Positions 27,759 to 37,102 of a DNA stretch of 64,000 nucleotides are shown here, in pieces (position 1 is the first letter of the stretch; each line of letters starts with the position of its first letter). Below the pieces are notes generated by a model, which saw only the letters and a list, made by a program, of their open reading frames with translations, was not told the origin of the DNA and made no database searches. Location: NCBI GenBank assembly GCA_001768195.1, contig MENI01000115.1, forward strand, positions 1 to 64,000. The letters are read 5' to 3'. A program made the translations under genes and the position numbers. This DNA comes from Bacteroidetes bacterium GWA2_40_15 (GTDB lineage: Bacteria > Bacteroidota > Bacteroidia > Bacteroidales > VadinHA17).

Positions 27759-28469
27759 CTACTGATTAATAATCTCCAGGTCAAAAATATCTTCCAGGTA
27801 TTTTTTCACCCTGTCTTTTACTGATTCAAAATTCTGTTTTACGCCGAGTTCTTTCTCAAGCGATGTTACCCCTTTATCTGTGAATCCGCAGGGATTTATA
27901 TAATTAAAGTACTCAAGGTTGGTATTGACATTGAAAGCAAATCCGTGCATGGTGACATATCTGCTGGCTCTCACACCAATTGCACATATTTTTCTTGCTT
28001 TTCCGGCAATTCCCGGATCAAGCCAAACACCTGTCCCCCCCTCAAATCTTGAAGCAGTAAGTCCACTTTCTGCTATAGTCCTTATAATTGCTTCCTCAAT
28101 CCGGTAAATATACTCTTTCAGACCGACATTTATTGCATCCAGGTCAAAAATAGGATAACCGACAATCTGCCCGGGCCCATGATATGTTATATCTCCACCC
28201 CTGTCAATCCTGTAAAACGATGCATCCTTTGCCTTCAACTGAATATAATCAAGCATGAGATTATCTTCAGAACCGCTCTTCCCAAGCGTATATACGTGAG
28301 GATGTTCCACAAAAATCAACACTCCCGGCAATCGTTCTCCTCCCGGAACAATACCGGTATTGTCTGCTTTTTTACTGCATACAAGTTTATCAAAGATCTC
28401 TGTCTGATAATCCCAGATCTCTTTATAATCTCTGATTCCTAAATCCTTATATTCAACTTTATATTTCAC
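27759..28469 (-). CDS. lipB: Octanoyl-[acyl carrier protein]-protein N-octanoyltransferase
   Basis: A 236-residue transferase that moves octanoate from ACP to lipoyl domains. Visible blocks are RGGDITYHGPGQIVGYPI, the catalytic Lys-Cys region KARKICAIGVRASRYVTMHG and NPCGFTDKGVTSL. It forms an operon with lipA (31-base gap upstream) and recJ. It supplies the substrate for LipA. Confidence 0.94.
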   Translation of the reverse strand: MKYKVEYKDLGIRDYKEIWDYQTEIFDKLVCSKKADNTGIVPGGERLPGVLIFVEHPHVYTLGKSGSEDNLMLDYIQLKAKDASFYRIDRGGDITYHGPGQIVGYPIFDLDAINVGLKEYIYRIEEAIIRTIAESGLTASRFEGGTGVWLDPGIAGKARKICAIGVRASRYVTMHGFAFNVNTNLEYFNYINPCGFTDKGVTSLEKELGVKQNFESVKDRVKKYLEDIFDLEIINQ

Positions 28470-28500
28470 CTTTTCAATAAAAATCTTTAATAAATCCGGT

Positions 28501-29355
28501 TCACAATGCCTTCACATGTTTTTCCGCATGATAGGAAGATCTCACAAGCGGACCGCTTTCCACAAACCGGAATCCTGTTTCAAGAGCTGCAATCCTGTAC
28601 TCTTCGAACTTTTCCGGAGTGATATACTCCACCACTTCCATAAAACCAAAAGCCGGTTGCAGATACTGCCCGATGGTAAGAACTTTACATCCTGAATCAT
28701 AAATATCCTTAATAGTATCCCGAACCTCCTCTTCAGTCTCGCCAAGTCCAAGCATCAATCCTGATTTTGCAGTTTTCCCCTTATCCGAAATGAAACGAAG
28801 AACTCCAAGACTCCTGTCGTACCTGGCTTTTGTACGGATCAGTGGCGTAAGCCTCCTGACTGTCTCAATATTATGAGATATCACTTCAGGTGATGCATCG
28901 ATAATCTTTTGAATATTCTCCGGTTTGCCGTCAAAATCGGGAATAAGACATTCAATGGTAACTGTTGGATTAAGCTCCTTAATATACTTTATCGCCTCAG
29001 ACCAGTGAGAAGCTCCGCTATCAGGAAGATCATCACGGTCGACAGATGTTATAACGCAGTGCTTCAGCTTCAGAATCCTGATAGTTTCAGCCAGTCTTTC
29101 AGGCTCGCCGGTATCAGGAGGGAGAGGCCTTCCGGTAACCGTGGCACAAAATTTACAGGCCCGGGTACATATATTGCCAAGGATCATAAAAGTAGCGGTG
29201 CCTGAGTTCCAGCATTCTCCGATATTCGGACAGTTCCCGCTTGTGCATATAGTATGGAGACGGTTCTTTGCAACAAGATTTTTAACGATGGAGTAGTTCT
29301 CTCCGCTGGCTCTCTTCATCTTAAGCCATGATGGCAATCGTCTCCTGTTTTGCAT
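28501..29355 (-). CDS. lipA: Lipoyl synthase
   Basis: A 284-residue radical SAM enzyme that inserts two sulfurs into protein-bound octanoate. The auxiliary cluster motif CTSGNCPNIGEC and the radical SAM motif CTRACKFC are intact. The C-terminal RSSYHAEKH supplies the serine ligand. It is the first gene of lipA-lipB-recJ. Its -7 box lies at 29373-29380, next to an inverted repeat. Confidence 0.96.
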   Translation of the reverse strand: MQNRRRLPSWLKMKRASGENYSIVKNLVAKNRLHTICTSGNCPNIGECWNSGTATFMILGNICTRACKFCATVTGRPLPPDTGEPERLAETIRILKLKHCVITSVDRDDLPDSGASHWSEAIKYIKELNPTVTIECLIPDFDGKPENIQKIIDASPEVISHNIETVRRLTPLIRTKARYDRSLGVLRFISDKGKTAKSGLMLGLGETEEEVRDTIKDIYDSGCKVLTIGQYLQPAFGFMEVVEYITPEKFEEYRIAALETGFRFVESGPLVRSSYHAEKHVKAL

Positions 29356-29372
29356 AATAAAACTTCAGTCAG

Positions 29373-29380
29373 CAAAGTTA
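29373..29380 (-). promoter_or_regulatory. -7 box of the lipA promoter
   Basis: The minus strand reads TAACTTTG, a full match to TAnnTTTG, 17 bases before the lipA start. The sequence where a -33 box would lie is occupied by the inverted repeat 29386-29458. Confidence 0.5.
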
Positions 29381-29385
29381 CCACA

Positions 29386-29458
29386 ATCTGCGAAGATCAG
29401 CGGAATCTGCGGAAAAATAATTTAGAATTTCCCGCTGATCATGCAGATAAACGCAGAT
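29386..29458. repeat. Interrupted inverted repeat between lipA and fucI
   Basis: Outer arms ATCTGCG (29386-29392) and CGCAGAT (29452-29458), and inner arms GATCAGCGG (29395-29403) and CCGCTGATC (29432-29440), pair perfectly. The direct motif GCAGAT recurs. It looks like a dispersed intergenic repeat of the CCGCTGAT/CGCAGAT type. Confidence 0.75.
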
Positions 29459-29489
29459 ATCTAGCTTATAAGATTAACCCAAACAGAAA

Positions 29490-29522
29490 TTGATTATAAA
29501 TAGTCAAAAATCAATATATTTG
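29490..29522 (+). promoter_or_regulatory. fucI promoter (-33 TTG, -7 TATATTTG)
   Basis: TTG at 29490-29492 and TATATTTG at 29515-29522 are 22 bases apart, close to the layout of Bacteroidota housekeeping promoters. The expected start site leaves a leader of about 35 bases before the fucI ATG at 29564. No operator could be named. Confidence 0.6.
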
Positions 29523-29563
29523 TTAAACTTCATTTTTACCAAAAACTCATAAATAATATTAAC

Positions 29564-31366
29564 ATGGCAATTAGTGAATTAAAAGTGAATCCTGATTATA
29601 AGACAGTCATTGGTAGTTTTCCGAAAGTAGGAATCCGTCCGGTCATCGATGGAAGGATGAATGGAGTAAGGGAGTCTCTCGAAGACCAGACAATGAACAT
29701 GGCAAAAAATGCAGCCAGGCTTATCTCTTCGGGTCTTAAATATCCGAATGGCAAGCCTGTGGAGTGTGTAATAGCTGATACCTGCATCGGAGGAGTTGCT
29801 GAAGCAGCCATGTGTGAAGAGAAATTCACAAAAAACGGAGTTGGCGTAAGCCTTACGGTTACCCCTTGCTGGTGCTATGGCAGTGAGACAATTGATGTTA
29901 ACCGGGATATCCCTAAGGCAATCTGGGGATTTAACGGCACTGAACGTCCGGGTGCCGTTTATCTTGCAGCAGCGCTGGCAGGGCATACAATGAAAGGTCT
30001 GCCTGCATTCGGAATTTATGGCCGCAATGTTCAGGATGCCGGAGATCAGACAATCCCTGAAGATGTAAAAGAGAAGATCCTCAGGTTTGTTAAAGCAGGT
30101 CTTGCTGTAACATATATGAAAGGAAAATCATATCTCGCAATGGGTTCGGTATCAATGGGTATAGCCGGATCAATAGTGAGAGAAGATTTTTTCCAGGAGT
30201 ACCTCGGCATGAGAAATGAGTATGTCGACATGAGCGAATTTACAAGACGGCTTAATGAGGAGATATACGATAAGACAGAATATAAGAAAGCGCTTGAATG
30301 GACTAAGAAATACTGTAAGGAAGGAAAGGACCTGAACGGGAAACCCCATTCAAGGAATCTGAAAGACAGGGAGTGGGAGATAGTTGTCAAAATGACTATG
30401 ATCGCACGTGACCTGATGGTTGGAAATCCCAGGCTAAAGAAACTTGGCTTCGGGGAAGAAGCCATGGGGCACAATGCAATCCTTTCGGGATTCCAGGGTC
30501 AGCGGCAATGGACAGATCATATGCCCAATGGTGATTTCCTGGAGTCAATATTATGTTCGTCATTCGACTGGAACGGGATAAGGCCTCCATATCTTGTTGC
30601 AACTGAAAATGATGCAATGAATGGCGTGCCTATGCTGTTCGGATATCTTCTTACAAATACAGCCCAGATGTTCTCCGACATAAGAACCTACTGGAGCCCT
30701 GATGCAATGAAAAGGGTCACTAAGATCAAACCTTCAGGAATGGCAGCCAACGGAGTAATCCACCTTATTAACTCAGGAGCATCTGCACTTGACTTCTCGG
30801 GCCGTCAGACCAGCAAAGGGAAGCCTGTTATCAAACCATACTGGGAAATAACTTCAAAGGATGCTGCCGAATGCCTCAAAGCAACTGTCTGGCCGCCTGC
30901 AAACACCGGTTATTTCAGGGGAGGAGGTTTCTCATCCCAGTTCGATAGTGCAGGTGATATGCCTGTTACCATTTCAAGAGTCAATCTGGTTAAAGGTTTA
31001 GGCCCGGTTTTGCAGATTGCTGAAGGATGGACCGTTGAACTTCCTCAGAAAGTTCATAAAATTCTTTCTGACCGGACAGATCCTACATGGCCAACAACAT
31101 GGTTCACACCCAGGTTAACAGGTAAAGGAGCATTTACCGACGTATATTCCGTTATGGCCAATTGGGGGGCAAACCACAGCGCTTCAAGCTATGGCCATAT
31201 CGGAGCTGACCTTATTACCCTTGCTTCACTGCTCAGAATTCCGGTCTGTATGCATAACCTTGAGGAGGATGCAATATTCCGGCCAAGCTCATGGAATGCC
31301 TTCGGAATGGGCAAAGAGGGATCTGACTACAGGGCATGTCAGACCTACGGTCCTTTGTATAAATAA
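29564..31366 (+). CDS. fucI: L-fucose isomerase
   Basis: A 600-residue isomerase that converts L-fucose to L-fuculose. Family features are the N-terminal [19 protein letters not shown], the [11 protein letters not shown] block and the active-site acidic pair in [22 protein letters not shown]-terminal histidine-containing segment, [20 protein letters not shown], is also present. The length matches the family. fucK follows after 7 bases, so both are made from the promoter at 29490-29522. D-arabinose could be a secondary substrate, as known for the family. Confidence 0.94.
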   Translation: MAISELKVNPDYKTVIGSFPKVGIRPVIDGRMNGVRESLEDQTMNMAKNAARLISSGLKYPNGKPVECVIADTCIGGVAEAAMCEEKFTKNGVGVSLTVTPCWCYGSETIDVNRDIPKAIWGFNGTERPGAVYLAAALAGHTMKGLPAFGIYGRNVQDAGDQTIPEDVKEKILRFVKAGLAVTYMKGKSYLAMGSVSMGIAGSIVREDFFQEYLGMRNEYVDMSEFTRRLNEEIYDKTEYKKALEWTKKYCKEGKDLNGKPHSRNLKDREWEIVVKMTMIARDLMVGNPRLKKLGFGEEAMGHNAILSGFQGQRQWTDHMPNGDFLESILCSSFDWNGIRPPYLVATENDAMNGVPMLFGYLLTNTAQMFSDIRTYWSPDAMKRVTKIKPSGMAANGVIHLINSGASALDFSGRQTSKGKPVIKPYWEITSKDAAECLKATVWPPANTGYFRGGGFSSQFDSAGDMPVTISRVNLVKGLGPVLQIAEGWTVELPQKVHKILSDRTDPTWPTTWFTPRLTGKGAFTDVYSVMANWGANHSASSYGHIGADLITLASLLRIPVCMHNLEEDAIFRPSSWNAFGMGKEGSDYRACQTYGPLYK

Positions 31367-31373
31367 TTTCCAG

Positions 31374-32786
31374 ATGCCTGAAAGGGATATTGTAATTGTT
31401 TTCGACTGCGGTGCCACAAATGTAAGGAGTGTGGCCATCGACAGCAAGGGAGCTATTCTGGCATCTGATTCATACCCAAACAATACCCGTCCTGATCCTT
31501 CTTTTCCCGCCTACAGAATATGGGATGCATATGAGATATGGGACAAGATGTGCAGGGCATCAAAAAAAGTGGTCAGCCAGATCCCTCCGGAAAGAATTTG
31601 CGGCGTAACGGTAACTACCTTCGGTGTTGACGGAACTCTTTTTGATGGTTCCGGTAAAATGCTTTACCCGGTTATCTCATGGCAGTGCGAAAGGACAAAT
31701 CCGATTATGGCTCAGATCGGAAAATATATCCCGCTTGAGGATCTTTACAAAGAGTGCGGGGTTCTTCCGTTTACCTTCAATACTATCAATAAACTGATTT
31801 GGTTTTTAGAACAAAAATCCGAAATAGTCGAAAAAAGTCACTTGTTCCTTTTTATGCCTTCAATATTTTCCTTCTTTCTGACAGGCCAGATGGTAAATGA
31901 CATGACAATGGCCGGAACATCGATGGTGACATCCCTTGTGAAACGAGGTTATTCCGATAATATACTTAACAGCATCAACTTTCCTGCCGGGAAAATGGGT
32001 ATACCTGCTGAACCGGGGACCATAACAGGAAGGATAACTTCCGGTGCCTCATCAGTGACTTCTATTCCTGAGGGTATTCCGGTTGTGGCAACAGGCCATG
32101 ATACTCAATTTGCCGTGTTCGGATCAGGAGCTGAAATAAACCAGCCTGTACTATCTTCAGGGACCTGGGAAATACTGATGGTAAGGTCCGAAGGATACAG
32201 AACTGGCAAGGAGCAGCTCAACCTTGGTATCACCACTGAACTTGACGTAAGAGAGGGTTTATATAATATAGGAAATCAATGGATCGCCTCAGGTATTCTT
32301 GAGTGGGCCAGGAAAAATCTTTACAGCGATCTGAATGAGAATGTTTATGAGGTGATGATATCAGGTGCTGAGAAGGTACCACAAGGCTGTAACGGGGTCA
32401 GGGTAGTACCTAAATTCTATGAAGAGCTCACCGGTAAGCCGGGTGGTCAGATACTCGGACTTACAATGGAATCAACGCGCGATGAGATTTACCGTGCGAT
32501 GGTTGAGGCATTATCGGAGCGGCTTGCCGGGGGGAAGAAAGCCCTGGAAGAAGCCGGAGGTTTTAGTGCAGAGAGCATTATATGTGTGGGAGGAGGATCA
32601 AAAAACCGTCTCTGGAACCAGCTCAGGGCAAATTATACCGGAGTTCCTGTAAAAATCATCGATCAGAAGGAGACAACCGTACTGGGTGCTTCACTGTTCG
32701 TGCAGGCAGCCTGCGGAAATTTCTCAAGCCCGGAGGCAGCCAGATCAACCATTGATTATAAAACAGAAACAATATTGCCGGAATAA
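31374..32786 (+). CDS. fucK: L-fuculokinase (FGGY family)
   Basis: A 470-residue sugar kinase, starting at the ATG seven bases after fucI. The frame is open further upstream inside fucI but has no support there. The phosphate-1 motif is VFDCGATNVRSVAID. The substrate region is TTFGVDGTLFDGSG, the catalytic Asp is in ATGHDTQFAVFGSG and the C-terminal adenosine motif is ICVGGGSKNRLWNQL. The order after fucI makes L-fuculose the likely substrate; rhamnulokinase is the alternative. No aldolase or fucose permease follows here. Confidence 0.88.
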   Translation: MPERDIVIVFDCGATNVRSVAIDSKGAILASDSYPNNTRPDPSFPAYRIWDAYEIWDKMCRASKKVVSQIPPERICGVTVTTFGVDGTLFDGSGKMLYPVISWQCERTNPIMAQIGKYIPLEDLYKECGVLPFTFNTINKLIWFLEQKSEIVEKSHLFLFMPSIFSFFLTGQMVNDMTMAGTSMVTSLVKRGYSDNILNSINFPAGKMGIPAEPGTITGRITSGASSVTSIPEGIPVVATGHDTQFAVFGSGAEINQPVLSSGTWEILMVRSEGYRTGKEQLNLGITTELDVREGLYNIGNQWIASGILEWARKNLYSDLNENVYEVMISGAEKVPQGCNGVRVVPKFYEELTGKPGGQILGLTMESTRDEIYRAMVEALSERLAGGKKALEEAGGFSAESIICVGGGSKNRLWNQLRANYTGVPVKIIDQKETTVLGASLFVQAACGNFSSPEAARSTIDYKTETILPE

Positions 32787-32791
32787 GGCCG

Positions 32792-32815
32792 TTGTGCCCT
32801 TGCGCCAATGTGCCG
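32792..32815. repeat. Octamer repeat TTGTGCCN, three units
   Basis: TTGTGCCC, TTGCGCCA and ATGTGCCG follow each other directly after fucK. The same unit family occurs at 37026-37057. Confidence 0.75.
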
Positions 32816-32830
32816 TAAAGCCTGTCTAAA

Positions 32831-33682
32831 ATGGAAATATCTTACATTAACGGTCAGTTTCTTCCCCACGAAATAATCAGGATAAGCCCCGATGACCGCG
32901 GATTTTTATTCGCTGACGGGGTTTATGAGGTTGTAAAATGGTATGGTGGATTTTTCTACGATATGGAAAGCCATGTATCAAGGCTGAAAAGAAGCCTCAG
33001 GGAATTGAAGATCGGATGGACCGATCCGGACCGGTTCCCTTCAATTGCAAATGAACTTATCAGGTTAAATGACCTGGATGCATCTTATGCTCTTGTTTAT
33101 CTGCAGGTTACAAGAGGCGTTGCGAGAAGGACACACTATTTCCCTTCCCCGGATGTTACTCCGACAGTATATGCATTCGCATGGGGATTTACTCCTGAAA
33201 CAATCCCGGAAGAAAAAGGAGTTAAAGTTATGCTGAAGGAGGATATCAGATGGAGCAGGTGCGATATCAAGTCAGTAGCCCTTCTTGCAAATACACTGAG
33301 TTTCCAGGAAGCATATGAGAAAGGAATGAAAGAATGCATCTTTATCCGTAACGGAGTCATCACCGAAGGATCACATTCAAATATATTTTTTGTCATTGAC
33401 GGTACACTTTGCACCCACCCTGAATCAAATTTTATTCTGTCAGGAGTGACAAGAAAGAACATTCTGAGGATCGCAAAAGAAGAGGGTTTAAAAATTAAGG
33501 AGCAGGCTGTCAGTGAAAATACCCTCAGATCATGCCAGGAAGCTTTTATTACAAATACAATAGCTGAAATAACTCCTGTTACTGACCTGGGAGGCATCAT
33601 AATCGGGGACGGTATTCCGGGACCTCTTTCCTTAATGCTTCGCAGGAAATTCGATGAAAGGATCTCTGCTCTCAGAGGTTGA
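32831..33682 (+). CDS. dat: D-amino-acid transaminase (class IV)
   Basis: A 283-residue PLP enzyme of fold type IV. The N-terminal SPDDRGFLFADGVYEVV, the catalytic-lysine block RWSRCDIKSVALLANTLSFQEA and the cofactor loop GVITEGSHSNIFFV are typical of D-alanine aminotransferase. The RCDIKS signature separates it from branched-chain aminotransferases. It makes D-glutamate and D-alanine for the cell wall. It lies 44 bases after fucK, on the other side of an octamer repeat, so it is not clearly in that operon. Confidence 0.85.
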   Translation: MEISYINGQFLPHEIIRISPDDRGFLFADGVYEVVKWYGGFFYDMESHVSRLKRSLRELKIGWTDPDRFPSIANELIRLNDLDASYALVYLQVTRGVARRTHYFPSPDVTPTVYAFAWGFTPETIPEEKGVKVMLKEDIRWSRCDIKSVALLANTLSFQEAYEKGMKECIFIRNGVITEGSHSNIFFVIDGTLCTHPESNFILSGVTRKNILRIAKEEGLKIKEQAVSENTLRSCQEAFITNTIAEITPVTDLGGIIIGDGIPGPLSLMLRRKFDERISALRG

Positions 33683-33713
33683 CTTCTGTTATGCCCCTTT
33701 AACCGATTTTTCC

Positions 33714-33721
33714 TATCTTTG
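33714..33721 (+). promoter_or_regulatory. -7 box of the lysS promoter
   Basis: TATCTTTG, a full match to TAnnTTTG, ends 20 bases before the lysS start. No -33 TTG lies at the usual distance. Confidence 0.5.
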
Positions 33722-33741
33722 CACAAATTTTTAAAATCATA

Positions 33742-35469
33742 ATGAGTAATATGCATTTAAGCGAACAGGAGCAGATCAGAAGGGATTCTCTGGCAGAATT
33801 GAGAAAACTTGGAATTGACCCCTATCCTGCTGCTGAATACAACACTAACGTTTTCGCACAGAATATCCTTGACGAATTTGACCCGGTGATGAATAACTTT
33901 CAGGAAGTGAAACTGGCCGGACGGATTATGAGCAGGCGCATAATGGGAAATGCTTCGTTCGCAGAGATCATGGACTCATCGGGAAGAATCCAGATATATG
34001 TCCGTCGCGATGATATCTGCCCCGGCGAAGACAAGACACTGTATAACACTGTATTCAAGCATCACCTCGACATAGGCGACATTATTGGAGTAAAGGGCCA
34101 TGTATTCAAAACACAGATGGGTGAAATAACTGTACATGTCGGTGAATTTAAAATTCTCTGCAAATCGGTTCGCCCCCTGCCGGTTGTTAAGGAAAAAGAC
34201 GGAATACTTTTTGATGCTGTAACTGATCCTGAAATGAGGTACCGTCAGCGATATGTTGACCTGATAGTAAATCCCGAGGTACGGGATGTATTCAGGAAGA
34301 GAACCAGGATAATCCAGTCGATGCGGGAACTCTTTAACGCAAATGGCTATCTGGAAGTAGAAACTCCTATCCTCCAGCCAATACCCGGCGGAGCAGCTGC
34401 AAGGCCTTTTATGACTCATCATAACACACTGGATATTCCTCTTTACCTGAGGGTTGCAAACGAACTTTACCTTAAGAGGCTTATTGTAGGCGGTTTTGAA
34501 GGGGTATATGAATTTGCCAAGGACTTCCGGAATGAAGGCATGGACAGGACTCATAATCCCGAATTCACCGTGATGGAGATCTATGTTGCTTACAAGGATT
34601 ATAACTGGATGATGACCTTTACGGAAGAGATTGTAAAAAAAGCTGCTCTTGACCTTCATGGAACAACAGAGATAGTCTATGGTGACAAGAAAATAAATCT
34701 CAGTCCTCCATATAAAAGGATCAGTATGACCGATGCAATTAAAGAGCATACCGGCATCGATATTTCGACAATGGATGAAAATGAGCTCAGAGAGGTATGT
34801 GATATACTGAGCGTTCCGAATTCGCCCGAAATGGGAAAAGGAAAGCTAATCGACCAGCTGTTCGGGGAAAAATGTGAGCACCATTATATACAACCAACAT
34901 TCATTATTGATTATCCTGTTGAAACTTCGCCTCTCACAAAAATGCACAGAAGCAAACCCGGGGTTACCGAAAGGTTTGAACTTATGATAAACGGCAAGGA
35001 GATAGCCAATGCATACTCTGAACTTAATGACCCTATTGACCAGATGGAAAGGTTCCAGGATCAGCTCAGACTGTCAGAAAAAGGTGATGATGAAGCCATG
35101 TTCATCGATATGGATTTTATAAGAGCCCTTGAATATGGTATGCCACCCACATCAGGGATGGGTATCGGTATTGACAGGCTGACAATGCTTCTGACCAACC
35201 AGCCTTCAATTCAGGATGTTCTGCTCTTTCCACAGATGAAACCGGAAAAGAAAACTGCGGTAACCGATCAGGTTGAAAAATACACAGACAAAGGTATCCC
35301 CACTGAATGGATCGAACCTCTGAAAAAACTGGGTTTCACAACCGTTGAAAAGCTTAAAGAGGTAGAAAAGCACACAAAACTTCACCAGGATCTTTGCGGT
35401 TATAACAAAAAAAATAAACTCGGATTGCAAAACCCGTCGCAGGATGACGTAAAAACCTGGATAAACTGA
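33742..35469 (+). CDS. lysS: Lysyl-tRNA synthetase (class II)
   Basis: A 575-residue class II synthetase. An OB-fold anticodon-binding domain (about 60-160) is followed by motif 2, AKDFRNEGMDRTHNPEF, and motif 3, GMGIGIDRLTML. The lysine-site block KEIANAYSELNDP is present. Compared with the usual ~500 residues it has a C-terminal extension of about 70, including IPTEWIEPLKKLGFTTVEKL, which looks like a small helical add-on seen in Bacteroidota. The Met at 33742 fits the -7 box. Confidence 0.95.
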   Translation: MSNMHLSEQEQIRRDSLAELRKLGIDPYPAAEYNTNVFAQNILDEFDPVMNNFQEVKLAGRIMSRRIMGNASFAEIMDSSGRIQIYVRRDDICPGEDKTLYNTVFKHHLDIGDIIGVKGHVFKTQMGEITVHVGEFKILCKSVRPLPVVKEKDGILFDAVTDPEMRYRQRYVDLIVNPEVRDVFRKRTRIIQSMRELFNANGYLEVETPILQPIPGGAAARPFMTHHNTLDIPLYLRVANELYLKRLIVGGFEGVYEFAKDFRNEGMDRTHNPEFTVMEIYVAYKDYNWMMTFTEEIVKKAALDLHGTTEIVYGDKKINLSPPYKRISMTDAIKEHTGIDISTMDENELREVCDILSVPNSPEMGKGKLIDQLFGEKCEHHYIQPTFIIDYPVETSPLTKMHRSKPGVTERFELMINGKEIANAYSELNDPIDQMERFQDQLRLSEKGDDEAMFIDMDFIRALEYGMPPTSGMGIGIDRLTMLLTNQPSIQDVLLFPQMKPEKKTAVTDQVEKYTDKGIPTEWIEPLKKLGFTTVEKLKEVEKHTKLHQDLCGYNKKNKLGLQNPSQDDVKTWIN

Positions 35470-35529
35470 TCACCTATGCATAGGAGAATCAGTAATTTGA
35501 CTGCACATTTTTAACATTATCAGATTATA

Positions 35530-36372
35530 ATGAATTTAATCAGGAAATTACTTAAGCTGTCCGGAACCGGATTGACCAGGAATCAGTATTATGAGTCGAT
35601 GAATATGGCTCTCAAAAGGATGAATAACGGATACACTATGCTTCACTATCCGTATTATGTGAATGATTCTGACAGCTTTATGAAGGCACAGGCGAACCTT
35701 ACAGATTACTGCATTTCATTGCTTGATCCTCTGGAAAACAAGGAAGTTGTTGAGATAGGCTGCGGGAATGGTGTTCAGTCGATATATATCTGTCAGAACT
35801 TCAAGCCTGCCAGGATAACCGGAATTGATCTGAATGAAGCCAACATTAAGATTGCTGAAAGCGAAAAAGAAAGGGCAAATGAAGAAAAGGTCAGGTTCAT
35901 TGTTGATGATGCCCAGAACCTGAAACATATCCCTTCTGAATCAGTGGATGTGGTACTCAATATAGAGAGTGCTTTTCATTACCCCGATAAAACAGCATTT
36001 CTTAAAGAGATTCATCGTGTTTTAAAGCCAGGTGGTCAGTTTCTGATCGCGGATCTTCTCTCCACATGCAATGAAAGAAGCAGAATAACAAAACTATGGG
36101 GAAAATCAATGTCACAACATTTCTGGAATCATGACCGGTATCATGAGGAGTTTAAAAAAACTGAACTTGAGATAACCCGAAGTGAAGATATTTCCGCTCA
36201 TATAAGAAAGGGCTGGAGTCTGTACAGGAACTGGCTTCCGAAAATTGATAGGCGATCATTTTTTGAAAATATAGCTTTCAGAATATTTTATGTCCTTAAT
36301 GTCAGATTCAATGTCTATTTCTTAAAGAAGCAGCAATACCAGGTATTTACCGGATACAAGCATGTTGCCTAA
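35530..36372 (+). CDS. Class I SAM-dependent methyltransferase
   Basis: A 280-residue protein with the methyltransferase type 11 pattern. Motif I is VVEIGCGNGVQSIYIC, with the acidic TGIDLNEANI following. Motif IV is SVDVVLNIESAFHY, and post-motif HRVLKPGGQFLIADLL is present. The C-terminal ~90 residues are basic and aromatic. The AFHY/NIESAFHY wording resembles small-molecule or polyketide-type methyltransferases. The substrate is unknown. upp follows after 13 bases. Confidence 0.82.
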   Translation: MNLIRKLLKLSGTGLTRNQYYESMNMALKRMNNGYTMLHYPYYVNDSDSFMKAQANLTDYCISLLDPLENKEVVEIGCGNGVQSIYICQNFKPARITGIDLNEANIKIAESEKERANEEKVRFIVDDAQNLKHIPSESVDVVLNIESAFHYPDKTAFLKEIHRVLKPGGQFLIADLLSTCNERSRITKLWGKSMSQHFWNHDRYHEEFKKTELEITRSEDISAHIRKGWSLYRNWLPKIDRRSFFENIAFRIFYVLNVRFNVYFLKKQQYQVFTGYKHVA

Positions 36373-36385
36373 TCTGAATTAAATA

Positions 36386-37006
36386 ATGGTCAATCTCCTC
36401 AAACACCCGCTTCTGACTCACAAGCTGACTATTCTGAGACGCAAAGAAACAGCAACCAATGAGTTTCGTGAAACACTTAAGGAGATCTCGGGTCTGATGG
36501 CGTATGAGATAACCAGGGACTTGCCGGTAAAAAATATAACTGTTGAGACACCTCTTGGCCCATGCTGTACCCAGGAACTGGCAATTGATATCGTTCTTGT
36601 GCCTGTTCTGAGGGCAGGTCTGGGCATGGTTGACGGAATATCCGGACTGATCCCCGGAGCGAGGATTGGTCATATAGGTATTTATCGTGACCATGAAACA
36701 CTAAAGCCCATAACATATTATTCCAAATTCCCTGAAAACCTTTCAGGATCAATCGTTATGGTGCTCGATCCCATGCTTGCCACAGGCGGAAGTTCTTCTG
36801 ATGCCATTAAGGTCCTGAAGGATCATGGAGCAAAGAACATAAAACTTGTCTGTATTATAGGAGCACCGGAAGGTATTGACCGGATAACCAGGGATCATCC
36901 TGACGTCCAGATCTTTATTGCAGGTCTCGATGAGAGGCTGAATGATTCCGGATATATTGTTCCCGGACTTGGCGATGCAGGCGACAGGCTCTTCGGTACA
37001 AAATAG
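36386..37006 (+). CDS. upp: Uracil phosphoribosyltransferase
   Basis: A 206-residue pyrimidine salvage enzyme that makes UMP from uracil and PRPP. The PRPP loop is MVLDPMLATGGSSSDAI. The uracil-binding C-terminus is GYIVPGLGDAGDRLFGTK. The N-terminal HPLLTHKLTILRRKET is also typical. It lies 13 bases after the methyltransferase gene. An octamer repeat follows at 37026-37057. Confidence 0.94.
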   Translation: MVNLLKHPLLTHKLTILRRKETATNEFRETLKEISGLMAYEITRDLPVKNITVETPLGPCCTQELAIDIVLVPVLRAGLGMVDGISGLIPGARIGHIGIYRDHETLKPITYYSKFPENLSGSIVMVLDPMLATGGSSSDAIKVLKDHGAKNIKLVCIIGAPEGIDRITRDHPDVQIFIAGLDERLNDSGYIVPGLGDAGDRLFGTK

Positions 37007-37025
37007 AAATAACTATACTTTTCCG

Positions 37026-37057
37026 TTGTGCCATTGTGCCATTGTGCCGTTGCGCCC
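37026..37057. repeat. Octamer repeat TTGTGCCN, four units
   Basis: TTGTGCCA twice, then TTGTGCCG and TTGCGCCC, in the gap between upp and the ABC gene. It is the same family as at 32792-32815. Confidence 0.8.
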
Positions 37058-37102
37058 AGCCACTCATATAAACAAATACTTCTTCATAAATGTTATTCTG
37101 TC

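Noticed and set aside
31191-31373. N-terminal extension of fucK inside fucI
   Set aside because: The extra residues do not match FGGY kinases, and the ATG at 31374 gives the family N-terminus.
35473-35484. 12-base palindrome CCTATGCATAGG after lysS as a terminator
   Set aside because: No T-run follows, and the stem is short with almost no loop.
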